Positions 8,690 through 18,548 of a stretch of DNA of 64,000 nt are shown one piece after another. Under the pieces are notes generated by a model that saw only the letters and a list, made by a program, of their open reading frames with translations, did no database searches and had not been told where the DNA came from. The DNA lies in NCBI RefSeq assembly GCF_001187865.1, contig NZ_LGIT01000009.1, forward strand, positions 992,001 to 1,056,000. Direction: 5' to 3'. The position numbers and the translations under genes are program-made. The stretch's first letter is position 1; the number at the start of each line of letters is the position of its first letter. This DNA comes from Klebsiella sp. RIT-PI-d (GTDB lineage Bacteria > Pseudomonadota > Gammaproteobacteria > Enterobacterales > Enterobacteriaceae).

Positions 8690-9673
8690 GTGGACGTCTT
8701 AAAAGGATCGGAAGTAAATGTGCCGGATGCCGTTTTTGCCTGGCAACTGGATGGCAGGGGCGGCGTTAAGCCGTTGCAGAATGGCGACCTCATTGATGGA
8801 CAGCATCCTTGCTGGCTACATCTGAACTATACCCATCCCGATAGCGCCGAATGGCTTTCCACCACACCGCTGCTGCCCAATAATGTTCGTGATGCGCTGG
8901 CAGGAGAAAGCTTGCGTCCGCGCGTAAGCCGCCTGGGTGAAGGTACGCTTATCACGCTTCGCTGTATTAATGGCAGTACGGATGAAAGGCCGGATCAACT
9001 GGTGGCCATGCGGGTCTACATGGATGAGCGGCTGATTGTCTCTACCCGTCAGCGTAAGGTACTGGCGCTGGATGATGTGGTCAGCGATCTTCAGGAGGGC
9101 ACGGGGCCAGCCGACTGCGGCGGTTGGCTGGTCGACGTGTGCGATGCCCTGACGGATCATGCCAGCGAGTTTATCGAAGAGTTGCACGATAAAATTATCG
9201 ATCTTGAAGATAATTTGCTTGATCAGGAGATCCCCCCGCGCGGGTTTTTAGCGCTGCTGCGTAAGCAGCTTATCGTGATGCGTCGCTATATGGCCCCGCA
9301 ACGTGATGTATTTGCCCGTCTTGCCAGTGAGCGACTGCCGTGGATGAGTGACGATCAGCGGCGGCGCATGCAGGATATTGCCGATCGGCTGGGGAGGGGA
9401 CTGGATGAGATTGATGCCTGCATTTCACGCACGGCGGTCATGACCGATGAAATTACCCAGATCACCCAGGAGTCGCTGGCCCGACGTACGTATACGATGT
9501 CGCTTATGGCAATGGTATTTTTGCCGAGCACCTTTTTAACCGGGCTTTTCGGTGTCAACCTCGGGGGCATCCCCGGCGGTAACTGGCACTATGGCTTCGC
9601 TACGTTTTGCATCATGTTAATATTAATTGTTGGAGGTGTGACATGGTGGTTGCATCGAAGAAAATGGTTGTAA
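8690..9673 (+). CDS. zntB: Zinc transporter ZntB
   Basis: CorA-superfamily inner-membrane zinc transporter. 327 residues, equal to E. coli ZntB, from the GTG at 8690, which is preceded by GGAGG. An upstream ATG at 8648 would add 14 unmatched residues. There is a long cytoplasmic N-terminal domain, then two C-terminal membrane helices with the family signature GLFGVNLGG (the GxN filter) in the loop between them. FnrS lies directly downstream on the same strand. Confidence 0.95.
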   Translation: MDVLKGSEVNVPDAVFAWQLDGRGGVKPLQNGDLIDGQHPCWLHLNYTHPDSAEWLSTTPLLPNNVRDALAGESLRPRVSRLGEGTLITLRCINGSTDERPDQLVAMRVYMDERLIVSTRQRKVLALDDVVSDLQEGTGPADCGGWLVDVCDALTDHASEFIEELHDKIIDLEDNLLDQEIPPRGFLALLRKQLIVMRRYMAPQRDVFARLASERLPWMSDDQRRRMQDIADRLGRGLDEIDACISRTAVMTDEITQITQESLARRTYTMSLMAMVFLPSTFLTGLFGVNLGGIPGGNWHYGFATFCIMLILIVGGVTWWLHRRKWL

Positions 9674-9719
9674 AAAATCATTTTTTCAATCTTATCTGAC
9701 CCCAAAAAAGGCCTGATAA

Positions 9720-9733
9720 TTGAGCGAAGTCAA
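9720..9733 (+). promoter_or_regulatory. FNR box upstream of fnrS
   Basis: TTGAGCGAAGTCAA keeps both half-sites of the FNR consensus (TTGA, six bases, TCAA). Its centre is about 42 bp upstream of the expected FnrS start at 9769, the class II activator position. A CAATAT -10 lies at 9756-9761. This fits anaerobic induction of FnrS by FNR as known in E. coli. Confidence 0.88.
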
Positions 9734-9768
9734 TAAAGCGCCTGCCTGTTCGGTGCAATATAGCTCCC

Positions 9769-9892
9769 GCAGGTGAATGCAACGTCAAGCGATGGGCGTT
9801 GCGCTCCATATTGTCTTACTTCCTTTTTTTGAATTACTGCATAGCACAATTGATTCGTACGATGCCGGCTTAGATTAGTCGGCTTTTTTTTT
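9769..9892 (+). ncRNA. fnrS: FnrS small regulatory RNA
   Basis: Hfq-dependent sRNA made without oxygen that silences mRNAs of aerobic metabolism and oxidative-stress enzymes. The sequence from GCAGGTGAATGCAACG onward matches E. coli FnrS as I recall it almost base for base, including the single-stranded CUUACUUCC region and the final GTCGGC stem with nine T. It occupies the same place between zntB and dbpA. The FNR box upstream supports the call. Confidence 0.94.
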
Positions 9893-9948
9893 GCCTCCTG
9901 CACCACAGCATCTACCCTTAAAGATGTACCGTAACCGAGGAGCTAAAA

Positions 9949-10131
9949 ATGTCGAATCTCTCGCTACTTTTCCTTATTCCTGCTGTACAGTCCGATCCGG
10001 TGCCCACAGACCCGGTGCCCGTTCCCGATCCCATTCCACATCCACAACCTATGCCGGACCCGCCGCCGGATGAAGTACCGATTAAATTGTCGCATCAGAG
10101 CCGCAGATCTGCGAGGATACGCGCCTGCTGA
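9949..10131 (+). CDS. ynaL: Small proline-rich protein YnaL
   Basis: 60 residues, with a PxP-repeat core (DPVPTDPVPVPDPIP, then a DPPPDE motif) and a basic tail SRRSARIRAC. GAGGAG at 9937-9942 is well spaced before the ATG. I recognise it as the E. coli small protein YnaL, which sits in the same place between fnrS and dbpA and shares the tail and the proline repeats. Function unknown. Its PPP motif should make translation depend on EF-P. An overlapping frame (9891-10073) lacks these signs. Confidence 0.8.
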   Translation: MSNLSLLFLIPAVQSDPVPTDPVPVPDPIPHPQPMPDPPPDEVPIKLSHQSRRSARIRAC

Positions 10132-10158
10132 TTGCCCTTTATATAATGAGATAAGATT

Positions 10159-11532
10159 GTGACCGCTTTTTCAACGCTGAATGTATTACCCGCAGCCCAG
10201 CTCGAGAACCTTACCGAGCTGGGTTACCTTTCGATGACGCCGGTTCAGGCTGCGGCGCTGCCCGCTATTCTGGCAGGTAAAGACGTCCGGGTGCAGGCAA
10301 AAACCGGCAGCGGGAAAACGGCGGCGTTTGGATTAGGTTTGCTACAGCACGTTGATGCCGGACGTTTTCAGACGCAATCGCTGGTGCTATGCCCGACGCG
10401 AGAGCTGGCCGATCAGGTGGCCAGTGAATTACGCCGTCTGGCACGATTTTTACCCAATATTAAAATTCTGACGCTGTGCGGCGGTCAACCCTTCGGTGCC
10501 CAGCGCGACTCCTTACAACATGCGCCGCACATCATTGTTGCAACGCCGGGGCGTCTGCTGGATCACCTGCAAAAAAATACCGTTTCACTGGAAGCACTAC
10601 AGTCGCTGGTCATGGACGAAGCGGACCGAATGCTGGACATGGGGTTTAGTGAGGCAATTGATGAAGTCATCCGCTTTGCGCCGGCCTCGCGCCAGACGCT
10701 GCTCTTTTCTGCAACCTGGCCTGCGGCCATTGCTGCTATCAGTGGCCGGGTCCAGCGTGAACCGCTGACAATCGAGATTGACAGCGTTGATGCACTGCCT
10801 GCCGTTGAGCAGCAATTTTACGAAGTCTCACGCGGCGGCAAAATAGCGCTGCTGCAAAAACTATTAAGTCAGCATCGTCCTGCCTCATGCGTTGTATTCT
10901 GTAATACCAAAAAAGATTGCCAGGCGGTCTGTGATACGCTGAATGAATCCGGTCAGAGTACGCTGGCACTACATGGCGATCTGGAACAACGCGATCGCGA
11001 TCAAACCCTGGTCCGCTTTGCCAATGGCAGCGCTCGCGTGCTGGTGGCGACAGATGTGGCCGCGCGTGGACTTGATATTAAATCGCTGGGGCTGGTCATT
11101 AATTACGAGCTGGCCTGGGACCCGGAAGTGCATGTGCATCGCATTGGGCGTACCGCGCGTGCCGGTAACAGCGGACTGGCAATTAGCCTTTGTGCACCTG
11201 AAGAAGCTCAGCGTGCAAACACGCTGGCTGAAATGCTGCAATTAAAGATTAACTGGCTGAACGCGCCGTCAGGTATCAGCATCGTGCCGCTTGAAGCAGA
11301 GAAAGTGACCTTATGTATTGACGGTGGTAAAAAAGCGAAAATGCGGGCAGGGGACGTGCTGGGCGCATTAACCGGCGATATGGGGCTGACTGGCGCGGAT
11401 ATCGGCAAGATTGATGTGCATCCGGCACACGTTTATGTTGCCGTTCGCCATGAACTTGCACGTCAGGCCTGGAAGCAATTACAGAATGGTAAAATCAAAG
11501 GCAAATCCGTTCGCGTACGCCTGCTGAAATAA
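10159..11532 (+). CDS. dbpA: ATP-dependent RNA helicase DbpA
   Basis: DEAD-box helicase that binds 23S rRNA hairpin 92 and acts in 50S subunit assembly. 457 residues from a GTG start, equal to E. coli. Motifs in order: AKTGSGKT (Walker A), PTRELA, TPGR, DEAD, SAT, ARGLD and HRIGRTARAG. The C-terminal RNA-binding domain (about 385-457) includes CIDGGKKAKMRAGD and GKIKGKSVRVRLLK. A GC-rich hairpin at 11543-11570 separates it from convergent ttcA. Confidence 0.97.
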   Translation: MTAFSTLNVLPAAQLENLTELGYLSMTPVQAAALPAILAGKDVRVQAKTGSGKTAAFGLGLLQHVDAGRFQTQSLVLCPTRELADQVASELRRLARFLPNIKILTLCGGQPFGAQRDSLQHAPHIIVATPGRLLDHLQKNTVSLEALQSLVMDEADRMLDMGFSEAIDEVIRFAPASRQTLLFSATWPAAIAAISGRVQREPLTIEIDSVDALPAVEQQFYEVSRGGKIALLQKLLSQHRPASCVVFCNTKKDCQAVCDTLNESGQSTLALHGDLEQRDRDQTLVRFANGSARVLVATDVAARGLDIKSLGLVINYELAWDPEVHVHRIGRTARAGNSGLAISLCAPEEAQRANTLAEMLQLKINWLNAPSGISIVPLEAEKVTLCIDGGKKAKMRAGDVLGALTGDMGLTGADIGKIDVHPAHVYVAVRHELARQAWKQLQNGKIKGKSVRVRLLK

Positions 11533-11542
11533 GCGTAAGCTG

Positions 11543-11570
11543 GCGCTCAGGTCATCGACGACCTGAGCGC
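11543..11570. terminator. Bidirectional hairpin between dbpA and ttcA
   Basis: Perfect 11-bp arms GCGCTCAGGTC / GACCTGAGCGC with a 6-nt loop, between two convergent genes. There is no clear T-tract on either strand, so it may protect 3' ends rather than terminate strictly. Confidence 0.65.
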
Positions 11571-11576
11571 GCACCA

Positions 11577-12512
11577 TCATTTCACTTCGATGACGTTCAA
11601 CCGCATTTCATCACGTAATACATCTTCATCTTCAGGCTGCCAGCCAGCTGGTTGCAGCGGGATCTCTTCGCGGTCGAATGCTAAATCGCCGCCATCCACC
11701 ACCTCAGATCCGTGCTGAAGTCCTTTAAAATCAAATAAAGACGTATCACTTAAATGCGAGGGCACCACATTTTGCATCGCGCTGAACATCGTTTCAATGC
11801 GGCCCGGATAACGCTTATCCCAGTCGCGCAGCATATCGCCGATGACCTGACGTTGCAGATTCGGCTGTGAGCCGCAGAGGTTACAGGGAATAATCGGGAA
11901 GGCTTTGGCCTCGGAGAAACGAACAATATCTTTCTCGCGACAGTAGGCCAGCGGACGAATAACAATATGTTGTCCATCGTCGCTCATCAGCTTCGGCGGC
12001 ATCCCTTTCATTTTCCCGCCGTAGAACATGTTGAGGAATAACGTTTGCAGGATATCATCGCGATGATGGCCGAGGGCAATCTTAGTCGCGCCCAGTTCCG
12101 TAGCGGTACGGTACAGAATTCCGCGACGCAGACGCGAGCACAGGGAACAGGTGGTTTTCCCTTCAGGAATTTTTTCTTTAACGATACCGTAGGTATTCTC
12201 TTCAACAATCTTGTACTCGACGCCAAGTTGTTCCAGATACGCCGGCAGAATATGCTCCGGGAAGCCCGGCTGTTTTTGATCGAGATTCACCGCCACCAGC
12301 GAGAAATTGACCGGCGCGCTTTGCTGGAGATTACGTAAAATCTCAAGCATGGTATAGCTGTCTTTACCCCCTGACAGACACACCATAATGCGATCGCCTT
12401 CTTCAATCATATTAAAGTCAGCAATAGCCTCACCGACATTGCGGCGCAGGCGTTTCTGGAGTTTGTTAATATTGTACTGTTCTTTCTTTGTTACGTCCGG
12501 ATTCTGACTCAT
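11577..12512 (-). CDS. ttcA: tRNA 2-thiocytidine biosynthesis protein TtcA
   Basis: Iron-sulfur, ATP-dependent enzyme that thiolates C32 in tRNAs. 311 residues from the ATG at 12512, as in E. coli. A TTG five codons upstream is possible but less likely, because AAAGAG is placed for the ATG. The PP-loop is SGGKDSYT, and the paired cysteines are in [10 protein letters not shown], with another in IPCNLCG. Convergent with dbpA. Confidence 0.96.
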   Translation of the reverse strand: MSQNPDVTKKEQYNINKLQKRLRRNVGEAIADFNMIEEGDRIMVCLSGGKDSYTMLEILRNLQQSAPVNFSLVAVNLDQKQPGFPEHILPAYLEQLGVEYKIVEENTYGIVKEKIPEGKTTCSLCSRLRRGILYRTATELGATKIALGHHRDDILQTLFLNMFYGGKMKGMPPKLMSDDGQHIVIRPLAYCREKDIVRFSEAKAFPIIPCNLCGSQPNLQRQVIGDMLRDWDKRYPGRIETMFSAMQNVVPSHLSDTSLFDFKGLQHGSEVVDGGDLAFDREEIPLQPAGWQPEDEDVLRDEMRLNVIEVK

Positions 12513-12658
12513 CGACTCTTTACTCAATTATTGAAGGCGCAACCGATTATCGGTACGGTTATCTCTGGCGTGTATGGTACGGATTACAGCGGCGAATACC
12601 AGCACGTTTTATGCCTGATCCGGGGAAAGATAAATGCCCATGCGTGTAAGACGCAGAT

Positions 12659-12683
12659 GGCCCGCAATAATTGCCTGCGGGCC
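12659..12683 (-). terminator. Hairpin downstream of uspF
   Basis: GGCCCGCA / TGCGGGCC arms with a 9-nt loop, 8 bp past the uspF stop. No strong T-tract follows on the minus strand. Confidence 0.5.
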
Positions 12684-12691
12684 GGGAAGGG

Positions 12692-13126
12692 TTAACGTAC
12701 TACCAGGACTGAACACTCAGCGTGTCGGACAACGGCGGCAGCGTTTGAACCTAACAGGTAGGTCGAGATATCAGGTCGATGTGAAGCAAGAATAATTAGA
12801 TCGGCAGAAAGGGATTTCGCCAGTTCAAGAATTTTATCTTTTGGCGAACCTTCAGCAAGGTGCGTTTGTTTACGATCGTCGGGGATTTGAAACTGCGCGG
12901 CAATCTCTTTCAGCTTGTTGGTGGCCTCTTGCTGTAGCTCATCCATAGAGGGGAGCTGACCGGACTGGGCAAGACCCAGAGAGGCATAGTAAGGAAATGA
13001 AGGGACTACCGTCAAAAAGTGAACCTGAGCGTCATCAATACGCGCCTGAGATTCAACGTGAGACACCACGCGCTGTGTTAGATCGCTATCAGATACATCA
13101 ATCGGGACAAGAATTGTTCTGTTCAT
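12692..13126 (-). CDS. uspF: Universal stress protein F
   Basis: 144-residue cytoplasmic UspA-fold protein of the nucleotide-binding type. The binding signature [19 protein letters not shown] is complete at the C-terminus. Closely matches E. coli UspF in length and ends. GAGGAG lies before the ATG. E. coli UspF affects fimbria-mediated adhesion; the role here is inferred from that. Confidence 0.95.
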   Translation of the reverse strand: MNRTILVPIDVSDSDLTQRVVSHVESQARIDDAQVHFLTVVPSFPYYASLGLAQSGQLPSMDELQQEATNKLKEIAAQFQIPDDRKQTHLAEGSPKDKILELAKSLSADLIILASHRPDISTYLLGSNAAAVVRHAECSVLVVR

Positions 13127-13211
13127 AACAATCTCCTCGTTAAGTACCCATTTAAAGTCTAGTCAAATAATGGGCCGCTGGGCTATTTACGAGGGTAAAG
13201 TTGTGTCTATA

Positions 13212-13430
13212 TTAACGGTGGGTAAGTTTTTTCTCCGGATATTTGCCTTTAATCACGCCATCGTAAAAACGGCCTTTGGAAACCACGATAAGAAAGTCAC
13301 GGAAAATACGCGCAGGGACGCCGCGATACTGAATAATATCTGCATTACAAAACGCAATTTCAAGCGTGGTGGATTTTTCGTCCCAGGCAATGGACGCAAT
13401 TCTGGATGATTTTACGGGATGGTGTTGCAT
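13212..13430 (-). CDS. KTSC domain protein
   Basis: About 72 residues. The KTSC domain is named after a lysyl-tRNA synthetase C-terminal-like module; here the pattern runs from SSRIASIAWDEKSTTLEI through YRGVPARIFRDFL to the tail. GAGG is best spaced for the ATG at 13430; an ATG three codons earlier (13439) has no room for a ribosome site. Function unknown, probably nucleic-acid binding by analogy. Not in K-12 at this place. Confidence 0.8.
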   Translation of the reverse strand: MQHHPVKSSRIASIAWDEKSTTLEIAFCNADIIQYRGVPARIFRDFLIVVSKGRFYDGVIKGKYPEKKLTHR

Positions 13431-13531
13431 GATGCGCATCCTCTACGGCTATCATTAATGAATGATATCATCCATCACGGCGGGGCGCTGATGCAACTAC
13501 TAACTGTCGCCGATGGGCAGATTGGGAAATA

Positions 13532-13556
13532 GCCCGCTATCACTGAAACAGCGGGC
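13532..13556 (-). terminator. Terminator downstream of ompN
   Basis: GCCCGCT / AGCGGGC arms with an 11-nt loop, a few bases after the ompN stop, followed on the minus strand by ATTTCCC. Short T content, so moderate strength. Confidence 0.6.
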
Positions 13557-13564
13557 CAGCAGCA

Positions 13565-14677
13565 TCAGAACTGGTAAACCATACCCAGTGCTACAACGTC
13601 ATCAGTATTGATGTCATTGTTTGCGTAGAAGTTGTTATCTTCATCCAGCAGGTTGATTTTGTAATCAACATAGGTGGAGAAGTTTTTGTTAAAGTAATAG
13701 GTTGCACCAACATCAGCATATTTAACCAGGTCTTTGCTGGTGTCTGCATTACCATTCAGGTTGCGGCCTTTGGACATCAGGAAAGAGACTGCCGGACGCA
13801 GACCGAAATCGAACTGGTACTGTGCAGTCACTTCAACGTTCTGGGTTTCGTTAGCAACACCGGTATTCCCGTACGCCGTCATGTTACGAGTTTCAGAGTA
13901 CATGCTTGCCAGATAGATGTTGTTCGCATCATATTTCAGGCCTGCAGTCCAGGCTTCTGCTTTATCGCCACCTGCCACTTTGCCACCGGCGTTAACCTGA
14001 TCGTTAGTACGATCGGAGCTGGTATAAGCAGCACCGAAGGTTGCGCCCATGCCCAGGTCATAGGTGGTAGAGATACCGAAACCGTCGCCGTTCTCGTTAC
14101 GCAGATCGCGGCCGTTATTGGTCCCTTCCTGATTGTTGCTCGCGGACTCGTTGTTACCCTGATACTGTAAAGCCATGTTCAGACCGTCAACCAGACCGAA
14201 GAAATCGGCATTGCGGTAAGTCGCCACGCCATTGGCGCGGCCAGTCATGAAGTTGTCAGTCTGGGTATAAGAGTCGCCGCCGAATTCCGGCAGCATATCG
14301 GTCCAGGCTTCGATATCGTACAGTACGCCATAGTTACGACCGTAGTCGAAAGAGCCGTAATCACCCACTTTCAGGCCAGCGAAGCCCAGACGGGTCCAGG
14401 CGTTAGAGCCCTGGCTTTCAGTGGTGTTAGCCTGAACGTTGTATTCCCACTGACCGTAACCGGTCAACTGGTCATTAATCTGTGTTTCACCTTTAAAGCC
14501 GAAACGAACATAGGTCTGATCGCCATCAGCACCGTGGTTGTCAGAGAAATAATGCAGACCATCTACTTTACCGTAGACATCTACTTTATTGCCGTCTTTA
14601 TTATAGACTTCAGCAGCATTAACAGCACCTGCTACTAATAATGCAGGGATCATGAGGGCCAGTACTTTTCTTTTCAT
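13565..14677 (-). CDS. ompN: Outer-membrane porin OmpN
   Basis: General porin of the OmpC/OmpF/PhoE family, a trimeric 16-strand barrel. 370 residues with signal peptide ending [13 protein letters not shown]. The eyelet loop 3 contains the family PEFGGDS motif, and the protein ends with the Phe (MVYQF) needed for BAM recognition. Several stretches match E. coli OmpN rather than OmpC, notably [10 protein letters not shown]-type loop residues and [17 protein letters not shown]. Position next to micC and ydbK confirms the orthologue. AAAGGAT precedes the ATG. Confidence 0.93.
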   Translation of the reverse strand: MKRKVLALMIPALLVAGAVNAAEVYNKDGNKVDVYGKVDGLHYFSDNHGADGDQTYVRFGFKGETQINDQLTGYGQWEYNVQANTTESQGSNAWTRLGFAGLKVGDYGSFDYGRNYGVLYDIEAWTDMLPEFGGDSYTQTDNFMTGRANGVATYRNADFFGLVDGLNMALQYQGNNESASNNQEGTNNGRDLRNENGDGFGISTTYDLGMGATFGAAYTSSDRTNDQVNAGGKVAGGDKAEAWTAGLKYDANNIYLASMYSETRNMTAYGNTGVANETQNVEVTAQYQFDFGLRPAVSFLMSKGRNLNGNADTSKDLVKYADVGATYYFNKNFSTYVDYKINLLDEDNNFYANNDINTDDVVALGMVYQF

Positions 14678-14864
14678 TAAAATAATCCTTTAGATGTTTT
14701 TTTGTTCTTACTTCCTTTGAAGGAAGTGGAAGTATGCTAAAGGAGACTATTCTGAGATGGTAAATAACAATTGTTACTTGATGAGTAAAATCTTAAGCCC
14801 ATATATCACAGGTTACAGTGATAATTATGGTGAATAGTTTGTGCCGAACCATACAAAATAAAAA

Positions 14865-14894
14865 TTATACAAAGTGAAATTCATTCCGTATCAT
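14865..14894 (+). promoter_or_regulatory. micC promoter
   Basis: TTATAC (14865-14870) and TATCAT (14889-14894) with an 18-bp spacer, six bases before the MicC 5' end at 14901. Divergent from ompN. Inferred from position. Confidence 0.55.
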
Positions 14895-14900
14895 AAATAA

Positions 14901-15000
14901 GTTATATGCCTTTATTGTCACTGCTTTATTAAGCCGTTTTTCTGCCCGGCAGAGCAATGGTATTAATGACAAGCCCGAACAGATGTTCGGGCTTTTTTTT
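14901..15000 (+). ncRNA. micC: MicC small regulatory RNA
   Basis: Hfq-dependent sRNA that represses ompC translation by pairing near its ribosome site. The first 21 nt (starting GTTATATGCCTTTATTG) agree fully with E. coli MicC as I recall it, and this is the part carrying the ompC-pairing segment. The middle of the RNA has diverged and is shorter. The terminator AAGCCCGAACAGATGTTCGG plus T8 is conserved. Same location between ompN and ydbK. Total about 100 nt against 109 in E. coli. Confidence 0.93.
14971..15000 (+). terminator. micC intrinsic terminator
   Basis: AGCCCGAAC / GTTCGGGCT-type stem closing on eight T. It could also help end ydbK transcription arriving from the opposite side. Confidence 0.9.
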
Positions 15001-15023
15001 GGCTTATTCAGTCAACACCACGA

Positions 15024-18000
15024 TTATTCACTCGGGGCCTTCTCTGCTTTACCGGCCAGTTGCGCAAGAAAATCATAGCGCTTCTGCAAATCCGCTGCGG
15101 CGTCTTTCCAGAGTTGCTCGGCGACTTCCGGCTGCTGGGAATTCAGACGACGGAAGCGCTGCTCATTGAGAAGCGTTTCTGCCAGCGCGTCTGAAGGCGG
15201 ACGAGAATCGAGCGCCAGCGGGATTTTACCTTCATCAGCCCGGCGCGGATCAAAGCGGAACAGCGGCCAGAAACCAGTTGTGGTGAGCTGGCGCATTTGA
15301 TCGTGACTCAGAGCCAGATCGTAACCGTGTTCTTCGCAAGGACTGTAAGCGATGATCAGCGAAGGGCCAGGATACGATTCGGCTTCCTGAATGGCTTTCA
15401 CCGTCTGGTTAAGCTGTGCTCCCAGCGAAATTTGCGCAACATAAACATGACCATACATCATCATACTCACGCCCAAATCCTTGCGGGCTTTGCGCTTACC
15501 GTGCTCGCCAAATTTAGTCACTGCCCCCAGCGGCGTTGCTTTTGACGCCTGACCACCAGTATTGGAGTAACACTGCGTGTCCAGCACCAGAATATTGACG
15601 TTTTCCGTCAGGCTCATGACATGATCAAGACCACCAAAGCCGATGTCATAGGCCCAGCCATCGCCGCCAATCAGCCAGATCGATTTTTCAACCAGTGCGT
15701 CGGCATCGGTCAGTAACTGCTCCGCGCCCTCAACGTTTGCCAGATGCTGGCGCAACTCTGCTACCTGCTCACGACGCACTTCCGGCGTGGCTTCTGCATG
15801 AAGAGCACTATTCAGTTCTGCCGGTATTTTATCGGCAAAGGTATCCAGCAAGCGCATCGCCCGATCGCGGTGCTTATCGACGGAGAGCCTGAAGCCAAGA
15901 CCAAACTCGGCGTTATCCTCAAATAAAGAATTTGCCCACGCGGGACCGCGACCGTTGGCATCAGTGGTATACGGCGTTGAAGGCAAATTACCGCCATAAA
16001 TAGAGGAGCAGCCCGTGGCGTTAGCAATCATCATTCGATCGCCATACAGCTGGGTCAGTAATTTAATGTACGGTGTTTCGCCGCAGCCTGAACACGCGCC
16101 TGAATATTCAAACAGCGGGGTAATCAACTGAGAAGTACGAATATCGATGCGTTCCAGCTTGCTGCGGTCGATTTCCGGCAGTTCGAGGAAATAGTCATAA
16201 TTAACTTTTTCCTCTTCGACATGCTCAAGGCGCGGCAGCATATTGATGGCCTTGATCTCCGGGTTCTGACGATCTTTTGCCGGGCAAACTTCCACGCACA
16301 GATTACAGCCGGTGCAATCTTCCGGGGCCACCTGGAGCACGTATTTCTGTCCGCGCATATCCCGTGATTTCACATCCAGCGACTGAAGGGCATCAGGCGC
16401 CTGCTCCATCGCTTGTGGTGACACCACTTTAGCGCGGATAGCCGAGTGCGGACAGGCGGCAACACAGTGGTTACACTGCGTGCAGATTTCAGGCTTCCAG
16501 ATGGGGATCTCTTCCGCAATGTTGCGTTTTTCCCATTGGGTGGTGCCGACAGGCCAGGTGCCATCCGGCGGCAGAGCGGAAACGGGGAGGGCGTCGCCCA
16601 GTCCAGCTAACATGGCGGCCGTGACCGTTTTAACAAAATCCGGAGCCTCATCCGACACAACCGGCGGACGCACAGGGCTGCTGGTATCAATGTCCTGAAC
16701 CGGCACCTCAGCAAGCGATTCACGCGACATCGCCAGCGCCTGCCAGTTTCGCTCAACCAGTTCCTGACCTTTACTGCTGTAGCTTTTGGCAATCGCGCCC
16801 TGAAGCGCGGTCAGCGCAGTGTCACCGGGCAGAATATTGGTCAGATGAAAGAAGGCCATCTGCATGACGGTATTAATACGGGCACCCAGGCCACACTCAC
16901 GGGCAATTTTCGCGGCGTTGACCACATAAAAACGGGCTTTTTTCTGCTTCAGGATCGCCTGAACTTCCTGCGGCAATCGCGACCAGACGTCATCGGCGGC
17001 ATAAGGCGTGTTCAGCAGAAAAATACCGCCTGGCTTCAGGCGTTCTGCCATCTGGTATTTATCGATAAACTGAAGCTGGTGGCAGCCGACAAAATCGGCA
17101 TGAGAGATCAGGTAAGCCGAGCGGATAGGATGTTCGCTAACGCGCAGGTGCGAAACGGTCAGGCCACCGGCTTTTTTGGAATCATAAACGAAATAGCCCT
17201 GAGCATACCACGGCGTGGCATTACCAATAATTTTGATATTATTTTTGGTGGCCGACACGCTACCGTCGCTGCCGAGGCCGTAAAACAGTGCTTCGAGCCG
17301 GGCTCTGGCAGGCAGGGTATTTTCTGGTAACGGAAGAGAAAGATTGGTTACGTCGTCGTAAATGCCCACCGTAAAACGCGGCTTAGGCTGCGCCGCGCTA
17401 AGTTCATTAAACACCGCCATCACGCATTCCGGTCCAAACTCTTTCGACGAGAGGCCGTAGCGACCGCCAGTTACTCGCGGCAATGTTTCACGCTCGCCGC
17501 GATTAAACGCTTCGGCAAGCGATGTCATAACATCCAGATAAAGTGGTTCAGCATGAGCACCCGGCTCTTTGGTGCGATCGAGCACGGCGATAGTCCGTGC
17601 GCTTTCAGGCAGTACGCGTAACAGATGCGCCGCCGAGAAAGGACGATATAACCGGACTTTAAGCACACCCACTTTTTCGCCACGGGTCAGCAGTTCATCC
17701 ACTACCTCTTCACAGGTGCCGATAGCCGAACCCATCAGGATCACCACACGCTCTGCCTGCGGGTGGCCGTAATATTCAAACGGTTGATATTGCCGCCCGG
17801 TGGCGTCAGCAAAAGCATCCATTGCTGCTTCGACCTGATCGTACACCGCGTTATACCAGGGATTGGTGGCTTCACGCGACTGGAAGTACGTATCCGGGTT
17901 CGCGGAGGTGCCACGGATCACCGGATGTTCCGGGTTGAGCGCACGTGCACGATGGGCGTCAATTTCTGCCTGCGGCATCAGGCCACGGATCGTGTCATCA

Positions 18001-18548
18001 GAAAGAGGAACGATTTTCGTGATTTCATGCGAGGTACGAAAGCCATCAAAGAAATGAATAAATGGCACGCGCGATTTAAGCGTAGCAATATGAGAGATCA
18101 GCGCGAAATCCTGCGCTTCCTGAACATTTGCCGCGCAAAGCATGGCGCAGCCGGTCTGGCGTATCGCCATCACATCCGAGTGATCGCCGAAGATTGATAG
18201 CGCATGCGTGGCGACGGTACGGGCCGCCACGTGCAGGACAAACGGTGTAAGTTGGCCCGCAAGCTTATAGAGAGTCGGGATCATCAACAGCAGGCCCTGC
18301 GATGATGTAAACGAGGTTGAAAGCGCGCCAGTTTGCAATGCGCCGTGTACGGTGGCGATAGCGCCAGCCTCCGACTGCATTTCCACAACCCGTGGAACAT
18401 CACCCCAGATATTTTTGACGCCATTTCCCGCCCAGGCATCAGCCTGTTCAGCCATCGTCGAACTTGGCGTAATGGGATAAATGGCGATAACTTCGCTGGT
18501 TCGAAACGCTACTGAGGCGGCCGCACCATTACCGTCAATCGTGATCAT
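15024..18548 (-). CDS. ydbK: Pyruvate:flavodoxin/ferredoxin oxidoreductase
   Basis: Cytoplasmic enzyme converting pyruvate and CoA to acetyl-CoA and CO2 with electrons passed to flavodoxin or ferredoxin. 1174 residues, full length. N-terminal domains include the TPP-contact region AIYPITPSSTMAE; the gamma domain follows (PWYAQGYFVYDSKKAGG); two 4Fe-4S clusters follow at CTQCNHCVAACPHS and CTGCNLCVEVCPAK. The C-terminal TPP domain has GDGWAYDIGFGGLDH and the ASGCGE-like cluster motif GACSGCGETPYIK. GAGGTC precedes the ATG. Named YdbK (also Pfo or NifJ) in E. coli. Confidence 0.96.
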   Translation of the reverse strand: MITIDGNGAAASVAFRTSEVIAIYPITPSSTMAEQADAWAGNGVKNIWGDVPRVVEMQSEAGAIATVHGALQTGALSTSFTSSQGLLLMIPTLYKLAGQLTPFVLHVAARTVATHALSIFGDHSDVMAIRQTGCAMLCAANVQEAQDFALISHIATLKSRVPFIHFFDGFRTSHEITKIVPLSDDTIRGLMPQAEIDAHRARALNPEHPVIRGTSANPDTYFQSREATNPWYNAVYDQVEAAMDAFADATGRQYQPFEYYGHPQAERVVILMGSAIGTCEEVVDELLTRGEKVGVLKVRLYRPFSAAHLLRVLPESARTIAVLDRTKEPGAHAEPLYLDVMTSLAEAFNRGERETLPRVTGGRYGLSSKEFGPECVMAVFNELSAAQPKPRFTVGIYDDVTNLSLPLPENTLPARARLEALFYGLGSDGSVSATKNNIKIIGNATPWYAQGYFVYDSKKAGGLTVSHLRVSEHPIRSAYLISHADFVGCHQLQFIDKYQMAERLKPGGIFLLNTPYAADDVWSRLPQEVQAILKQKKARFYVVNAAKIARECGLGARINTVMQMAFFHLTNILPGDTALTALQGAIAKSYSSKGQELVERNWQALAMSRESLAEVPVQDIDTSSPVRPPVVSDEAPDFVKTVTAAMLAGLGDALPVSALPPDGTWPVGTTQWEKRNIAEEIPIWKPEICTQCNHCVAACPHSAIRAKVVSPQAMEQAPDALQSLDVKSRDMRGQKYVLQVAPEDCTGCNLCVEVCPAKDRQNPEIKAINMLPRLEHVEEEKVNYDYFLELPEIDRSKLERIDIRTSQLITPLFEYSGACSGCGETPYIKLLTQLYGDRMMIANATGCSSIYGGNLPSTPYTTDANGRGPAWANSLFEDNAEFGLGFRLSVDKHRDRAMRLLDTFADKIPAELNSALHAEATPEVRREQVAELRQHLANVEGAEQLLTDADALVEKSIWLIGGDGWAYDIGFGGLDHVMSLTENVNILVLDTQCYSNTGGQASKATPLGAVTKFGEHGKRKARKDLGVSMMMYGHVYVAQISLGAQLNQTVKAIQEAESYPGPSLIIAYSPCEEHGYDLALSHDQMRQLTTTGFWPLFRFDPRRADEGKIPLALDSRPPSDALAETLLNEQRFRRLNSQQPEVAEQLWKDAAADLQKRYDFLAQLAGKAEKAPSE

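Noticed and set aside
9891-10073. Alternative frame over ynaL
   Set aside because: The ynaL frame has the GAGGAG site and a known relative; this one has neither.
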